From Dyella silvatica (lineage in GTDB: Bacteria; Pseudomonadota; Gammaproteobacteria; Xanthomonadales; Rhodanobacteraceae), in the NCBI RefSeq assembly GCF_026283955.1, contig NZ_JAPDPE010000009.1, positions 1 to 64,000 on the forward strand: 64,000 nucleotides of DNA, in the 5' to 3' direction. Shown piece after piece: positions 17,781-27,187 of this stretch. Under the pieces are notes generated by a model. The model searched no databases, had not been told where the DNA came from, and was given only the letters and a program-made list of their open reading frames with translations. Every line of letters begins with the position of its first letter. Within the stretch, counting starts at the first letter, position 1. Position numbers and translations under genes: made by a program.

Positions 17781-18242
17781 ATGAATACATCAACAGATCG
17801 CATCGAAAGAGAGATTCTGCTCAAGGCACCGCGTTCGCGCGTGTGGCGGGCACTGGCCGACGCCGAGTCCTTCGGCGACTGGTTTGGCGTCGCGCTGCAA
17901 GGCAAGCGCTTTATCGCCGGCGAGCATACGCAGGGGTCTATAACCTATCCGGGTTATGAGCACCTGGTGCTCGATATCCTGGTCGAGCAGATCGAGCCGG
18001 AGCGTTTATTGTCTTTCCGCTGGCATCCCTATGCCGTCGACACGTCGGTCGATTATTCGCACGAGCCGACCACGCTGGTGGTCTTCGAACTGGAGGAGCA
18101 CGGCAGCAGTACCTTGCTGCGTGTGGTCGAATCCGGCTTTGACAAGATTCCAGTGGCGCGGCGTATGGAAGCCTTTCGAATGAACAGCAGTGGCTGGAGC
18201 GAGCAAATGACGAATATCGAAAAGTATGTCGCCGCCAGCTAA
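17781..18242 (+). CDS. SRPBCC (AHSA1-type) protein
   Basis: 153 residues of the START/Bet v1-like superfamily, AHSA1 branch. The opening motif IEREILLKAPRSRVWRALAD and the later SFRWHPYAVD and GWSEQMTNIEKYV are typical. The ATG at 17781 follows GGAGG by 5 bases; an in-frame TTG two codons earlier is not favoured. It overlaps the following arsR-type gene, a common pairing in which both are repressed by the regulator. The ligand is probably a small hydrophobic molecule. Confidence 0.85.
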   Translation: MNTSTDRIEREILLKAPRSRVWRALADAESFGDWFGVALQGKRFIAGEHTQGSITYPGYEHLVLDILVEQIEPERLLSFRWHPYAVDTSVDYSHEPTTLVVFELEEHGSSTLLRVVESGFDKIPVARRMEAFRMNSSGWSEQMTNIEKYVAAS

Positions 18243-18594
18243 TGCACGCTCCAGCAAAGCGCTGCTGAAGGGGCCGGCGTTGCGCAAGTCGGCGCCGATC
18301 TTCGCCGCCCTGGGCGATGAAACGCGGCTGCGCCTGGTTGCCGTCTTGTGCGCCGGCAGTGCGCTGTCGATTGCCCAGCTCACCGATGGAACCGATATCA
18401 CGCGGCAAGCGGTGACCAAGCATTTGCAGGTGCTGGCCGATGCGGGGCTGGTGCGCGATGTCAAAGTCGGGCGCGAACGCCTATGGGAATTCGAGTCGAG
18501 CCGGCTGGATGAGGCCAGGCGTTCGCTGGACATCATTGCGCAGCAGTGGGACGCCGCACTCGGCCGGCTGCAGCTGGCGCTGGAACGTAGCTAG
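18226..18594 (+). CDS. ArsR-family transcriptional regulator
   Basis: 122-residue winged-helix repressor. Motifs are IFAALGDETRLRLVAVLCAG, then the recognition helix region DITRQAVTKHLQVLADAGLV and the wing VKVGRERLWEF. It contains no Cys-rich metal site of the ArsR/SmtB sensing type, so it probably senses something other than a metal ion. It overlaps the SRPBCC gene by 17 bases and likely controls it through the two GCAAC repeats upstream. Confidence 0.88.
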   Translation: MSPPANARSSKALLKGPALRKSAPIFAALGDETRLRLVAVLCAGSALSIAQLTDGTDITRQAVTKHLQVLADAGLVRDVKVGRERLWEFESSRLDEARRSLDIIAQQWDAALGRLQLALERS

Positions 18595-20180
18595 GGCCTG
18601 TTCACGCTATTCGCATAGCCCGCGCCGAGGGTTTCTTCCAGCGTCGACCACGGCGTGGGGCTCATGTGCATGCCGATAATATGCAGCGGCTCGGTCGCGA
18701 TGCCGGCTTCTTGCACCGAGTGTTTCAGCTCAAGCAGCGATTCGGGATATAGCAACGAACCGTGCGGCCCCAGCGGCTGGACCATTTCCGCGGTATGCAG
18801 CAAGTGCGCGTCGCCAATCCAGGTCATCAGCATGGGCTGTTCGCCGTAGCGAATAGGCAGCAACACGATGGCATGGGTCCCGCTGCCGATCAGCGTGCGG
18901 GTGGACACGGCGTGGATAATCGGCGTGCGCGGCGCGCGGGCGAGATCGTCCGGCGCGATACTGTGCCGGCTAGCCAGCAGCTTGCGCACGATGGGCTCGT
19001 TGCGATCGCGAACATAGATGGGAATGCCTTGGGCGGCGTATTCGCGGATGCCGGCGATATGCCAGTAAAAGCCGGTGGAGGTAATGACGGCCTTGACCGG
19101 CATGCCGGGGAAACGCCGTGCGGCTTCGGCCAGTACGCGCTTGGAATAACCGGCGGAAATCGGCGCGTCGATGATGACGATGCCATCGTCCTGGCGTACC
19201 AGGGTGGTGTACCAGGAGTTGGGTATTTGCACGATAGCAGGCGCGATTTCGGCGATCGGCCGCTTGGGGTCGGGCGCGTTGGCGACGGGCTGGCCGAGCT
19301 GAAGATCGTCCGCATACGCGGGCAGTGGGGCATCGGCGGGCGTGTGCATGGCGAAGTACTCCGCGGCCACTGGCGCATCGATGTGCAGGTCGGCATAGGT
19401 CACGGTGCGAAACAGTGCGTCGTTGCGGAACATGTCCCACTGCTGCGGATAACGCACACCGTCGCTGACATCCCAGTTCAGATACTCGGTACGTTCAAGT
19501 ACATCGCCCCAGCCATTCCAGGCAATCTCCGCGCTGTGCGCGCGCCGCAACGCGATGGTGGCCTCGGTGGCGCTGGGCAGCTCGGTGAGGGCGTCGATGA
19601 ATATCCGCACCGGATAGCCCGCGTGGTGAAAAGCCAACACGTGCTGAACCGCTTCATGCCTGACGGTGTCCGGCTCGCGCTGTAGATCGGCGGCTTGCTC
19701 GGCCAGCAACAGGACGCGAATCGGATCATGGGTCTCCCACGATGGTGGCGCATCCACGGTAGGCGCCAGGGTCAGCTGGTCATCGAGTGAGGTTTCCGCC
19801 TGCTGTCGTTCGCGGGTAAACAGCGTGCGCACCGTTCGCGAGGGTTTGCCTGGAGTCGTTTCGACAACCAGGCGGCGCGCGTTTGCCAGGTCATCGGTGA
19901 TGCTGGCTTGCGCGGCGCCGGCAAACGGATAGGGCGCGCCAAGATGATCGTTCTCGACGACATCGTAGGACACGGTTTGCGTGGATGCCTGGATCGATTT
20001 CAGCGCACGCAGATCGCGATGTGGTGCCAGCGCGCTTAGGGTCTGTGCGAGCAGCTCATGGGCGGATGTTCCCGGGCCGATGGCGGCGCTCGCGGTATTG
20101 GCGCCGAGCAGGGCGATGCATGCCAGGGCGATGCGCCATCCCCGTGCTCGGTGCGGCTGAATGCGGTGCCTGGTCTGCAT
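18591..20180 (-). CDS. Secreted MBL-fold-like protein lacking the metal motif
   Basis: 529 residues with a signal peptide (ALACIALLGANTASA). Residues about 310-520 follow a metallo-beta-lactamase layout (GIVIIDAPISAGYSKRVLAE, then VKAVITSTGFYWHIAGIREY, then HIIGMHMSPTPW). The usual HxHxDH is replaced by STGFYWH, leaving at most one His, so zinc hydrolase activity is unlikely as written. The N-terminal 300 residues form a separate domain. It starts 3 bases after the NTF2-like gene, so the two are co-transcribed. Family relatives are annotated as MBL-fold hydrolases; the true function is unknown. Confidence 0.65.
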   Translation of the reverse strand: MQTRHRIQPHRARGWRIALACIALLGANTASAAIGPGTSAHELLAQTLSALAPHRDLRALKSIQASTQTVSYDVVENDHLGAPYPFAGAAQASITDDLANARRLVVETTPGKPSRTVRTLFTRERQQAETSLDDQLTLAPTVDAPPSWETHDPIRVLLLAEQAADLQREPDTVRHEAVQHVLAFHHAGYPVRIFIDALTELPSATEATIALRRAHSAEIAWNGWGDVLERTEYLNWDVSDGVRYPQQWDMFRNDALFRTVTYADLHIDAPVAAEYFAMHTPADAPLPAYADDLQLGQPVANAPDPKRPIAEIAPAIVQIPNSWYTTLVRQDDGIVIIDAPISAGYSKRVLAEAARRFPGMPVKAVITSTGFYWHIAGIREYAAQGIPIYVRDRNEPIVRKLLASRHSIAPDDLARAPRTPIIHAVSTRTLIGSGTHAIVLLPIRYGEQPMLMTWIGDAHLLHTAEMVQPLGPHGSLLYPESLLELKHSVQEAGIATEPLHIIGMHMSPTPWSTLEETLGAGYANSVNRP

Positions 20181-20183
20181 GGG

Positions 20184-20684
20184 TCAGCTGTTACCCGCCT
20201 GGCTGTGCTGCGAGTACACCGCATGCCAGTGACCATCGACAAACAGAAAAATGTCCGAGGATTTGACCCACTGTGGATTCGACGCCGGGTTATGAAACGA
20301 GACGATGGCCATGCCGTCGCGCAGCACGACCGTGGTTTTCGATGGGTGGTCTTTGCGGTAGGCGTCGATGACCGCTTTGGGGTTTGCCGCGCCGCGATGT
20401 TTTTCCGCGCTGGCCAGCAAATCGGCCTTGGAATGCACTTTGCCATCGACATTGACCGAGCGATATTCGGGCAGCAGCATTTGTTCGAGAAAGGCGGTGT
20501 CGCCGCTGGCCTCGGCCAATGACCAGTGATCCTCGACGGCGAGAACCGCCGCTTCGGTCGGCATCGTTTCATTCGCATCAGGCAAGGCGGTATCGCCGGC
20601 GTGACTGGCCGCGCCCATGCTGATCGAGAGCAAGAGCAAGCCCAGGGTGGGGGTATGGCGGGATATCCAGGTAGAGCGGCGCAT
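20184..20684 (-). CDS. Secreted NTF2-like/SnoaL-type protein
   Basis: 166 residues: signal peptide (LGLLLLSISMGAASHA), then a cone-shaped NTF2-like domain of the DUF4440 kind (VLAVEDHWSLAEASGDTAFL, YRSVNVDGKVHSKADLLAS, FLFVDGHWHAVYSQHS). GAGG precedes the ATG. It is first in a two-gene unit with the MBL-like protein. It may bind or protect a small ligand; no catalytic set is evident. Confidence 0.75.
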   Translation of the reverse strand: MRRSTWISRHTPTLGLLLLSISMGAASHAGDTALPDANETMPTEAAVLAVEDHWSLAEASGDTAFLEQMLLPEYRSVNVDGKVHSKADLLASAEKHRGAANPKAVIDAYRKDHPSKTTVVLRDGMAIVSFHNPASNPQWVKSSDIFLFVDGHWHAVYSQHSQAGNS

Positions 20685-20825
20685 TGAAGCTGACCTCGGC
20701 AGAGTGGACGGAGCACACGCAGAGACTGCCGCCGCCGGGTTGGTGTCGCGTGGCCTTTGTGATCAACGGGTCTTTTGCCGGGACAGCCGGCTACCGCGCT
20801 GGTTTGGGTGGTGCGTCGCGGCGGC

Positions 20826-21587
20826 TTAGCGCAAGCCCAGCCGGTGGCGGGCGCCATCACGAAAGCGGCGGCTCAGGGTGAGCCGGGTGCCATCGTGCAG
20901 GACGATTTCGGCATCGCCGTGGAATAGCGGATGCCACTCTTTGATGCGGTCGATGTTGACCATCGTGCTGCGATGAATACGCAGGAACCGCGCGGGGTCG
21001 AGCGTCGCTTCCACATTCTTCAGCGTGTCGCGATGCAGTAAGGCGGTACCGGCCAGATGCAGGCGCACATAGTTGCCGTCGGCGGCGATCCAGTCGATAT
21101 CTTCTACCCGGACCACGCGTAAATGTTCGCCAACGCGAATACTGAAGCGCTGCACAAAGGGTTCGGCGGCGGCAAAAGCGGTATGTCGTGGCGGGGTGGC
21201 GTGCTGGCTGAGCCGATGCAGTCGCTGGCCGATGCGCTGCATGCACAGATCGAAGCGCGCCTGATCGATCGGCTTGAGCAGGTAATCGACGGCGCCGGCA
21301 TCGAAGGCTTGCAAGGCATGCTGGTCGAAAGCACTGGCGAAAACCACCAGCGGCAAGGCATCGGCGGGCAGGCGGCGCAGCAATTCAAAGCCGTTCATGC
21401 CAGGCATCTGGATGTCCAGAATGACCAGGTCGGGATGCAGCAGCCGAATGGCCTGCAGGGCGTCGGCCGCATTGCCGCATTCACCGGCGATGTCCACCTG
21501 CGGGTGCGCGGCCAGCGCCTGGCGCAAGGACAGCCGCGCCAACACTTCGTCATCGACCAAGACGGCGCGGATGGCTGGTGTGCTCAT
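20826..21587 (-). CDS. LytTR-type response regulator
   Basis: 253 residues. An N-terminal receiver domain carries the acidic pocket VDDE (11-14), the phosphoacceptor D58 in VILDIQMPG and the Lys in YLLKPID. The C-terminal LytTR DNA-binding domain has VEDIDWIAADGNYVRLH and FLRIHRSTMVNIDRIKEW. The ATG at 21587 overlaps the stop of the kinase gene (ATGA). The frame is open far upstream but that part is the kinase gene in another frame. Target promoters are unknown. Confidence 0.9.
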   Translation of the reverse strand: MSTPAIRAVLVDDEVLARLSLRQALAAHPQVDIAGECGNAADALQAIRLLHPDLVILDIQMPGMNGFELLRRLPADALPLVVFASAFDQHALQAFDAGAVDYLLKPIDQARFDLCMQRIGQRLHRLSQHATPPRHTAFAAAEPFVQRFSIRVGEHLRVVRVEDIDWIAADGNYVRLHLAGTALLHRDTLKNVEATLDPARFLRIHRSTMVNIDRIKEWHPLFHGDAEIVLHDGTRLTLSRRFRDGARHRLGLR

Positions 21588-22759
21588 GCCGCGTACAGCG
21601 CAAACGGCATGCGCAGCTCCACCCGGGTGCCGCCCTCGGGCCTGGGTTGCAGTGCGAGTTGCCCGGCGCCCAGGGCGCTCAGTCGTGCGCGTGTATTGCC
21701 CAGGCCGATGCCTTCGACGAGGTCTCCGGCTGGCAAGCCTTGTCCATCGTCTTCCACCAGTACCAGCAAATCGTTGTGATCGCGGCGAATGGCGATGCGC
21801 AACACGCCGTAGCCCGGCATCGGCAGCAGCCCATGATGCAGTGCGTTTTCCACCAGCGGTTGCAGAATCAAGTGAGGGACGGCGGCGTTCAAGGTGTCCG
21901 CGGCGATTTCCAGCTGGGTTGAAAGTCGGTCTTGGAAGCGGATTTGCTGGATCGCCAGATAGCAATCCAGATATTGCAGCTCGCGCGCCAGCGGCACGCT
22001 TTGCGTGTGATCTTCCTCCAGCGTCAGGCGTAGAAAATCGCTAAGGCGGGCAATCATTACCCGGGCCTGCGACGGCGCGGCCAGGGCCAGGGCGGAAATG
22101 GCATTGAGGGTATTGAACAGAAAATGCGGTTGCAATTGCATGCGCAAGGCCTGCAGCTGTGCTTGCGCCAGCTGTCCCTGCAATTGCGCATTGCGCAGTT
22201 GCTCGCCTTTCAATCGGCGCCTGGAATCAAGGCCGCGCAGAATAGTCAGGATCAACCAGTAAGTGATCACACCGAGATGAAACTGGTAGATGAACTCGAT
22301 GCGCAGAAGATCATCGAGTGACTTGAAGCTGATCGGGTCGCTGCCGTGCCATTGCCAATAGGCGTGCAGCATGATCGTGGTCTGCAGCGCGGACATCACG
22401 ACGCTGGCCGGCAAATGCACGGCCAGAAAGCGGCCCCAGCCATAGTGGGCAGAGCGCCGACCCAGCCAGCCGATCAGCGGCGCCAGCAACATCCATAGAT
22501 AGAAATCGGGCAGGTTCCAGGCCAGCGTGCGCTGCCATGAACGCGACACGCCTTCGTTGATCGATGTCAGCATCATGCTGATCGAACTGGATAGCGCCAG
22601 CAGGGTCCAGAAGCCGAACCCCAGCGCATAAGTCTTGAGTCGCGCGCGGGCATCGGTGCTGCTGATATTCACGGTGGATGCGGCATGAGTCGGCATGGGC
22701 TGGAGCACCGAGGGAGTGGCCCCAGCATGACCCAACCCGGTGCTGATCTCATGGGTCAA
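21584..22759 (-). CDS. LytS/AlgZ-type sensor histidine kinase
   Basis: 391 residues with four predicted transmembrane helices (about 45-66, 86-100, 112-133, 155-175), a short coiled coil (RRRLKGEQLRNAQLQGQLAQ) and the His_kinase PF06580 core: phosphoacceptor H212 in LQPHFLFNTLNAI, N-box LVENALHHG, and DDGQGLP. A TTG at 22759 preceded by GGGGGG is the likely start; an ATG at 22696 lacks a ribosome site. It is coupled to the LytTR regulator by a 4-base overlap. The membrane sensor has no extracytoplasmic domain, so the signal is probably within or at the membrane. Confidence 0.88.
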   Translation of the reverse strand: MTHEISTGLGHAGATPSVLQPMPTHAASTVNISSTDARARLKTYALGFGFWTLLALSSSISMMLTSINEGVSRSWQRTLAWNLPDFYLWMLLAPLIGWLGRRSAHYGWGRFLAVHLPASVVMSALQTTIMLHAYWQWHGSDPISFKSLDDLLRIEFIYQFHLGVITYWLILTILRGLDSRRRLKGEQLRNAQLQGQLAQAQLQALRMQLQPHFLFNTLNAISALALAAPSQARVMIARLSDFLRLTLEEDHTQSVPLARELQYLDCYLAIQQIRFQDRLSTQLEIAADTLNAAVPHLILQPLVENALHHGLLPMPGYGVLRIAIRRDHNDLLVLVEDDGQGLPAGDLVEGIGLGNTRARLSALGAGQLALQPRPEGGTRVELRMPFALYAA

Positions 22760-22824
22760 AATACCCCCCGGTCAGGTTCGGCAGGCGTTGCCGGCGCATG
22801 TTCGGGATCGGCCAGGGCTAGCCA

Positions 22825-23349
22825 TTACTTGGCGGGCTTGGGGATCGCCGCCAGCTCGGCCAGTTTGGCGACGGTGTTGATATTGCGCGCGGTGCCATGG
22901 GCGGCTATCGGAAGCTTCATGCGCGAGTCGGCCATGCCGTCGCCGTAGTGCACGTAGATCTCGCGGCGGCCCAGCGCCAGGCGTTCTTCGACGACGCCAC
23001 CGACATCGTTCAAGGCCGTGGCAGCTGGCGGCGTATCGAGAAAAATCGCCACCACGCGATTGCCAGGCGCTTCGGGGAACGGATTATCTGCGAGTACCTG
23101 GGCCATTTCCGCGGCAGTGCGAACCAGGACGCCGACCGATTTGCCGGTATGGCTTTGCAAGTGCTTGCCGAGGGCCTTTTGCACCGCCGTCTCGTTGAGC
23201 TGGCTGGTGAACACCACGTTGCCACTGGCGATGTAGGTACGCACGTCGCTGAAGCCGGCGGCTTCACACAAGCTCTTGAGTTCGGTCATCAGCAATTTGC
23301 CGGTACCGCCGACATTGACGGCGCGCAGTAAGGCCACATAGCGGGTCAT
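22825..23349 (-). CDS. DUF1697 family protein
   Basis: 174 residues. The opening MTRYVALLRAVNVGGTGKL and the middle DVRTYIASGNVVF are the DUF1697 hallmarks; the C-terminal KLPIAAHGTARNINTV is also typical. Function unknown in the literature known to me. Start taken as the ATG at 23349; an in-frame ATG four codons earlier is possible, and neither has a strong ribosome site. Confidence 0.9.
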   Translation of the reverse strand: MTRYVALLRAVNVGGTGKLLMTELKSLCEAAGFSDVRTYIASGNVVFTSQLNETAVQKALGKHLQSHTGKSVGVLVRTAAEMAQVLADNPFPEAPGNRVVAIFLDTPPAATALNDVGGVVEERLALGRREIYVHYGDGMADSRMKLPIAAHGTARNINTVAKLAELAAIPKPAK

Positions 23350-23593
23350 GGAGGGGGGCATGGATGGTTTTTCGCGATCCCGGAGAGGCGCCAGTGTTGT
23401 CGGCCATCGCGGTGTGCTCAAGTGCCGTAAGCCACGCCGGTCGCCGCTTGATGGATATCCGCCGGCGGCGATCAACGCCGGCGGTAAGATTCTGCGGCTA
23501 TAGTCCGCGAAGGTCGCTTCCGACCCAGGCAAACAGTCTTGACCTGCAGGCAAAATCATCGGCTTGATCGAATCCATCCATACCGGGGGCGGC

Positions 23594-24493
23594 ATGCAAA
23601 GCGCAGGTGAGCGAGCGTTGGTCCTGCATGGTGGCGGCGCGGCCGGTAATGCGTGGGAGATTGGCGTGGTTGCCGGCGTGTTCGATGCCGGGTTGGATGT
23701 AACCCAGGCCGATGTCATCATCGGGACGTCGGCTGGATCGACGGCCGCGGCCCAGATCACTAGCGTGACTCCGACCGAATTGTTTGCCGCCATCCTTGCC
23801 GCCGCACCGCAGCAACGGATAGGTCAGGGCGGCCCTGAGGGCGCGCGCGTTGCCATGGGGCCGCTGGCGAATCATATGGAGATAACCAGCCGGATCATCG
23901 CTACCGCTGAGACTGCGGCCAGCATGCGCCGCGGCATGGGCGCGGCAGCGCTCGACATGGACGCGGCGTCGGACGGTTCCGGGCAAGCGCGGTGGCGCGC
24001 TGTCGTCGCCGCGCGGTTGCCCCGTCAGCACTGGCCGGAGCAACTGTTGCTGATCACGGCGGTCGATGCCCATAGCGGTGAACCGGTGGTGTTCGATCGC
24101 CACAGCGGCGTCGATCTCGTCGATGCCGTCGCCGCCAGCACGTCCAACGGCTTTGGTGTGCCCCCTTACAGCATCGGCGACAGCCGATACATCGACGGCG
24201 GCTATCGACGCAACGAGAACGCCGATCTGGCGGCCGGATACGCACGGGTGCTGGTGTTATCACCCTTCGGTGGCAGATCGCGGCATCCGCCGGAGTGGGG
24301 CATGCAGCTTGCTGCACAGCTGGACGAACTCCGCGCGGGCGGCAGCCGAGTCGAGACGATCTTCCCCGACGGCGATTCGCTTAACGCGTTCGGTGTGAAC
24401 ATGATGGATTTGTCGACCCGTGCGCCCGCCGCTCAAGCCGGTTACAACCAAGCCAAAGCCCTTGCCGGGCAGCTCAGCGAATTCTGGCGCTGA
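23594..24493 (+). CDS. Patatin-like phospholipase
   Basis: 299 residues. The oxyanion motif is HGGGAAG (12-18), the nucleophile elbow GTSAGS has S46, and the catalytic-dyad Asp sits in YIDGGYRRNENADLA. These support an acyl-hydrolase acting on lipids. The ATG at 23594 is preceded by GGGGGC; an upstream in-frame TTG is not needed. Divergent from the DUF1697 gene; no partner. Confidence 0.9.
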   Translation: MQSAGERALVLHGGGAAGNAWEIGVVAGVFDAGLDVTQADVIIGTSAGSTAAAQITSVTPTELFAAILAAAPQQRIGQGGPEGARVAMGPLANHMEITSRIIATAETAASMRRGMGAAALDMDAASDGSGQARWRAVVAARLPRQHWPEQLLLITAVDAHSGEPVVFDRHSGVDLVDAVAASTSNGFGVPPYSIGDSRYIDGGYRRNENADLAAGYARVLVLSPFGGRSRHPPEWGMQLAAQLDELRAGGSRVETIFPDGDSLNAFGVNMMDLSTRAPAAQAGYNQAKALAGQLSEFWR

Positions 24494-24677
24494 CCGCGAT
24501 GAAAGCAGTCGACTCGCTACGCCGCCATCGCGTCCACCTCTGCGCTGTCTCGCCGAGTGTGAAGTCTTTTCGAAGGGCAGCTGCCATAGGTGGCATTTCT
24601 TTCGCTTGCGTTCACCGGTGGCAGTGACCACCCCATTCACCGATGCATCGGCGTCGTCCCTCGGGTGCATCGCGCGA

Positions 24678-25208
24678 TCAAGCAGGCACGTAGGTCAACC
24701 TAAGCACATCCGCGCAGATTAAATCGCTGGCCACGAGGTGCAGCGGTGGCCGGGGGCCCGCGAAGAATGGCTTGCCGCGACCAAGCACGACCGGGTGAAG
24801 GTAAAGTCGATACTCATCGATAAGACCTAGCTCGGTCAGGCTTTGCGCCAGGTCTGGTCCGGCTACGTCGATCTCCCCAGCGAGCTCAGCCTTCAGCCGC
24901 CGTATCACCGCTTCAAGGTCATCGGCGACAAGGGTGGCGTTGGGGCCAACCGACTTCAATGAGCGCGACACAACCCACTTCGGCTGGCTGCGCCACGCCG
25001 TGGCGTAGTCGCGTTCCTGTGCGCCCCAGTCCGCATGGTCTTCGTCCCAATAACGCATGACCTCGTACATGCGGCGACCGTACAGCATGCCCGTCGTGTC
25101 ACGCGTTTGCTCGATGAAGTGACCAAAGAGCGCCGGGCTTGGGCTAAATTCCAGATGGTCGATATAGCCATCCAGGGACTGGTTCAATCCGAACACAAGC
25201 TTAGCCAT
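24678..25208 (-). CDS. Dihydrofolate-reductase-like (RibD C-terminal) protein
   Basis: 176 residues: MAKLVFGLNQSLDGYIDH, GMLYGRRMYEVMRYW, IDVAGPDLAQSL, and the end region HPVVLGRGKPFF belong to the YwjB/YyaP type of the RibD C-terminal/DHFR-like superfamily, usually NADPH-dependent reductases of unknown substrate. GGAG 8 bases before the ATG at 25208 fixes the start. It marks the left edge of the accessory region. Confidence 0.88.
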   Translation of the reverse strand: MAKLVFGLNQSLDGYIDHLEFSPSPALFGHFIEQTRDTTGMLYGRRMYEVMRYWDEDHADWGAQERDYATAWRSQPKWVVSRSLKSVGPNATLVADDLEAVIRRLKAELAGEIDVAGPDLAQSLTELGLIDEYRLYLHPVVLGRGKPFFAGPRPPLHLVASDLICADVLRLTYVPA

Positions 25209-25705
25209 GGAAAATCTCCACTGCGGAGTCTTCAGCATAGCCCGGGCCAGCGTCGTTGCTGAAGTGAGTTGGACACCATCGCTGCGCTGCTTTGCCGGTG
25301 TAGCCCATCGTCGGAAGTCCGCTTGCGAACCATAACGAACGGATTTGTTAGACGGGGTCGTGCGCTCTTGGCAGCCCTCAGGCGATGATGCGCGATGACA
25401 TGGCGTTCTTATGGAACCGCGCCAAGCAAGCCCGCGACGCCAGACTGGTGACGAAGGCATGGTGCGGTTAGTTCGGGTCGAGAAGGGCATCTATGCGCCA
25501 AGGCGTGCCGCGTTTTTTCTTGCGCGCGTGAAACCGCGTTCTGGCCACTCCCGGCTTAGGTCGAGCATGCCGCTTGAGTCACTCATGCCTCACACCAAAG
25601 AGCCAGAATTTTTCGGTGGAGCATGTCGAAATCCGCTGTTGCCGTTCGTCGTTACAGTGAGAATCGGGCAACCAACCCCGTTGATGACACGATCAGGAGA
25701 CGAAA
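25209..25705. other. Gene-poor stretch at the left edge of the accessory region
   Basis: No convincing ORF. It contains a degenerate palindrome of the array family (25315-25341) followed closely by GTTAGAC (25348-25354), and GTTGGAC earlier (25268-25274). Both heptamers fit the integron core-site consensus GTTRRRY, but such heptamers are common by chance. Confidence 0.4.
25315..25341. repeat. Array palindrome, degenerate copy
   Basis: AAGTCCGCTTGCG and a decayed right arm CATAACGAACG. Only the left arm is well kept. Confidence 0.4.
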
Positions 25706-26062
25706 ATGCCGCAGTATCTAATCTCTACTTACCTCCCGGACAACTTTGATCCGTCCCAAGTCACCGAAGCGAGCATCGAAGCCATTCACGCGTTCAACCG
25801 GGAAATGATCGCCGCTGGCGTCAGGAAATTTGCCTGTGGCCTGAGCCCGAAGGCCGTGACACTGCGCTCGCAAGCCAACGGCGAGGTGCTTGTCACCGAC
25901 GGGCCGTATCTGGAGGCGAAAGAGTTCGTCGGCGGTCTGTGCATACTGGAAACCGAGAATCTGGACGAGGTGTTGGCGTGGATGCGCAAGGGTGCCAAGG
26001 CGCTGCAGGGCGCGGTCGAAGTGCGAGAGATTTTCTTCAACCCCGCCCCGGCAGAGCATTGA
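25706..26062 (+). CDS. YCII-family protein
   Basis: 118 residues of the YCII fold: opening MPQYLISTYLPDNF, then TDGPYLEAKEFVGGLCILE and EVLAWMRKGAKAL. The TDGP(Y/F)xEAKE motif is the family hallmark, often found beside ECF sigma factors, but none is adjacent here. AGGAG precedes the ATG by 6 bases. Function unknown, possibly a small-molecule binder. Confidence 0.88.
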   Translation: MPQYLISTYLPDNFDPSQVTEASIEAIHAFNREMIAAGVRKFACGLSPKAVTLRSQANGEVLVTDGPYLEAKEFVGGLCILETENLDEVLAWMRKGAKALQGAVEVREIFFNPAPAEH

Positions 26063-26150
26063 TCAGCACAGTGGCGGCGAACGGCGCTGTGCAGAGGGTC
26101 AGGCAAACGGCAGGTTTCTGCGTGAAATAACCGATGGTGAGGAAAGAACC

Positions 26151-26903
26151 ATGCGTATATACAAGATGGGCGCTTTCATAATGAGCTGCTCTGTTCTGCT
26201 TGTCGGGCTTGGGGCGGCACACCAGGCGATGGCACAGGACGCTGCGGCAGCGTATCCGAAGATGGCTCCGCTCGATCAATACCTGATGGCGGATCGGGCC
26301 GCGGAGATAGCCCTGGCGCGCAGTGCGGCGCCGGAGTCCATTTCCGGTGATGCGACGATCCTGGTTTTAGGACGCAAGGGCTACGAGACAGCGGTCGAAG
26401 GCAAGAACGGGTTTGTCTGCATCGTGGCCAGAGGTTGGACCGGACCGTTTGACTGGCCTGAATTCTGGAGCCCGAAAATACGGGCTGCCGATTGCTTGAA
26501 CCCTCAGGCTGCACGTTCGCTCGTGCCCGTCTTTCATCTGCGCGCCGAGCTGGCGATGGCCGGTCGTTCCAAGGCGGAGATGCTGTCGGCAGTCAAAGCC
26601 GCCTACGAAAATAAGCAACTGCCGAATCTCGAAAGCGGCGCGATGGATTACATGATGTCCAAATCGTCGTATCTGACCGACGAAGGGGACCACAACATGC
26701 CTCATCTCATGTTCGACACCCTGGTCAAAGACGGTAAAGACTGGGGTTCCGGTGCTGCGGGTTCGCCGGTGATGTCCAGCCCCTATTGGTTCATCTCTGC
26801 GAAAGAGCCACCCCAAGCTAAAGGGCTGCCGCCGATTCTTGTGTTCTTAATCCCGGCCCCTGATTGGTCCGATGGAACCGCCGCGGACATGCATGGTCAC
26901 TGA
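26151..26903 (+). CDS. Secreted protein of unknown function
   Basis: 250 residues with a signal peptide (IMSCSVLLVGLGAAHQAMA) and a mature domain containing ILVLGRKGYETAVEGKNGFV, one pair of Cys, and a region near the end with DGTAADMHGH. GAGG lies upstream of the ATG at 26151. I do not recognise the family. It may be transcribed with the preceding YCII gene (88 bases apart). Confidence 0.75.
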   Translation: MRIYKMGAFIMSCSVLLVGLGAAHQAMAQDAAAAYPKMAPLDQYLMADRAAEIALARSAAPESISGDATILVLGRKGYETAVEGKNGFVCIVARGWTGPFDWPEFWSPKIRAADCLNPQAARSLVPVFHLRAELAMAGRSKAEMLSAVKAAYENKQLPNLESGAMDYMMSKSSYLTDEGDHNMPHLMFDTLVKDGKDWGSGAAGSPVMSSPYWFISAKEPPQAKGLPPILVFLIPAPDWSDGTAADMHGH

Positions 26904-27187
26904 TACAGACGTAGGTCTGGCGGTGTGAGCATGCTTGCGCGTTTGCAAGCTTCCATAGTCTCGCACCGCCATGACTGCGCCATGCCGTCATGGTGGTGCA
27001 AACGTCCATCCTCTATAACGGGTCGATCGGAGGATATCGATATCCACTGGCCTTGAGAACACGGGCCGCGAGCGCCATCCCTCGTTTGTAGCCAGACCAG
27101 CTAGCATGCGCATCTGCTGTCTGCTTTTGACCCAAAACAATAGCAGCGGTCAGAATGGGGCAAGTCACACAAACTGGGGGGACTTGG

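Noticed and set aside
21588-21965. N-terminal extension of the LytTR regulator
   Set aside because: It lies inside the kinase gene in another frame; receiver homology starts at the ATG at 21587.
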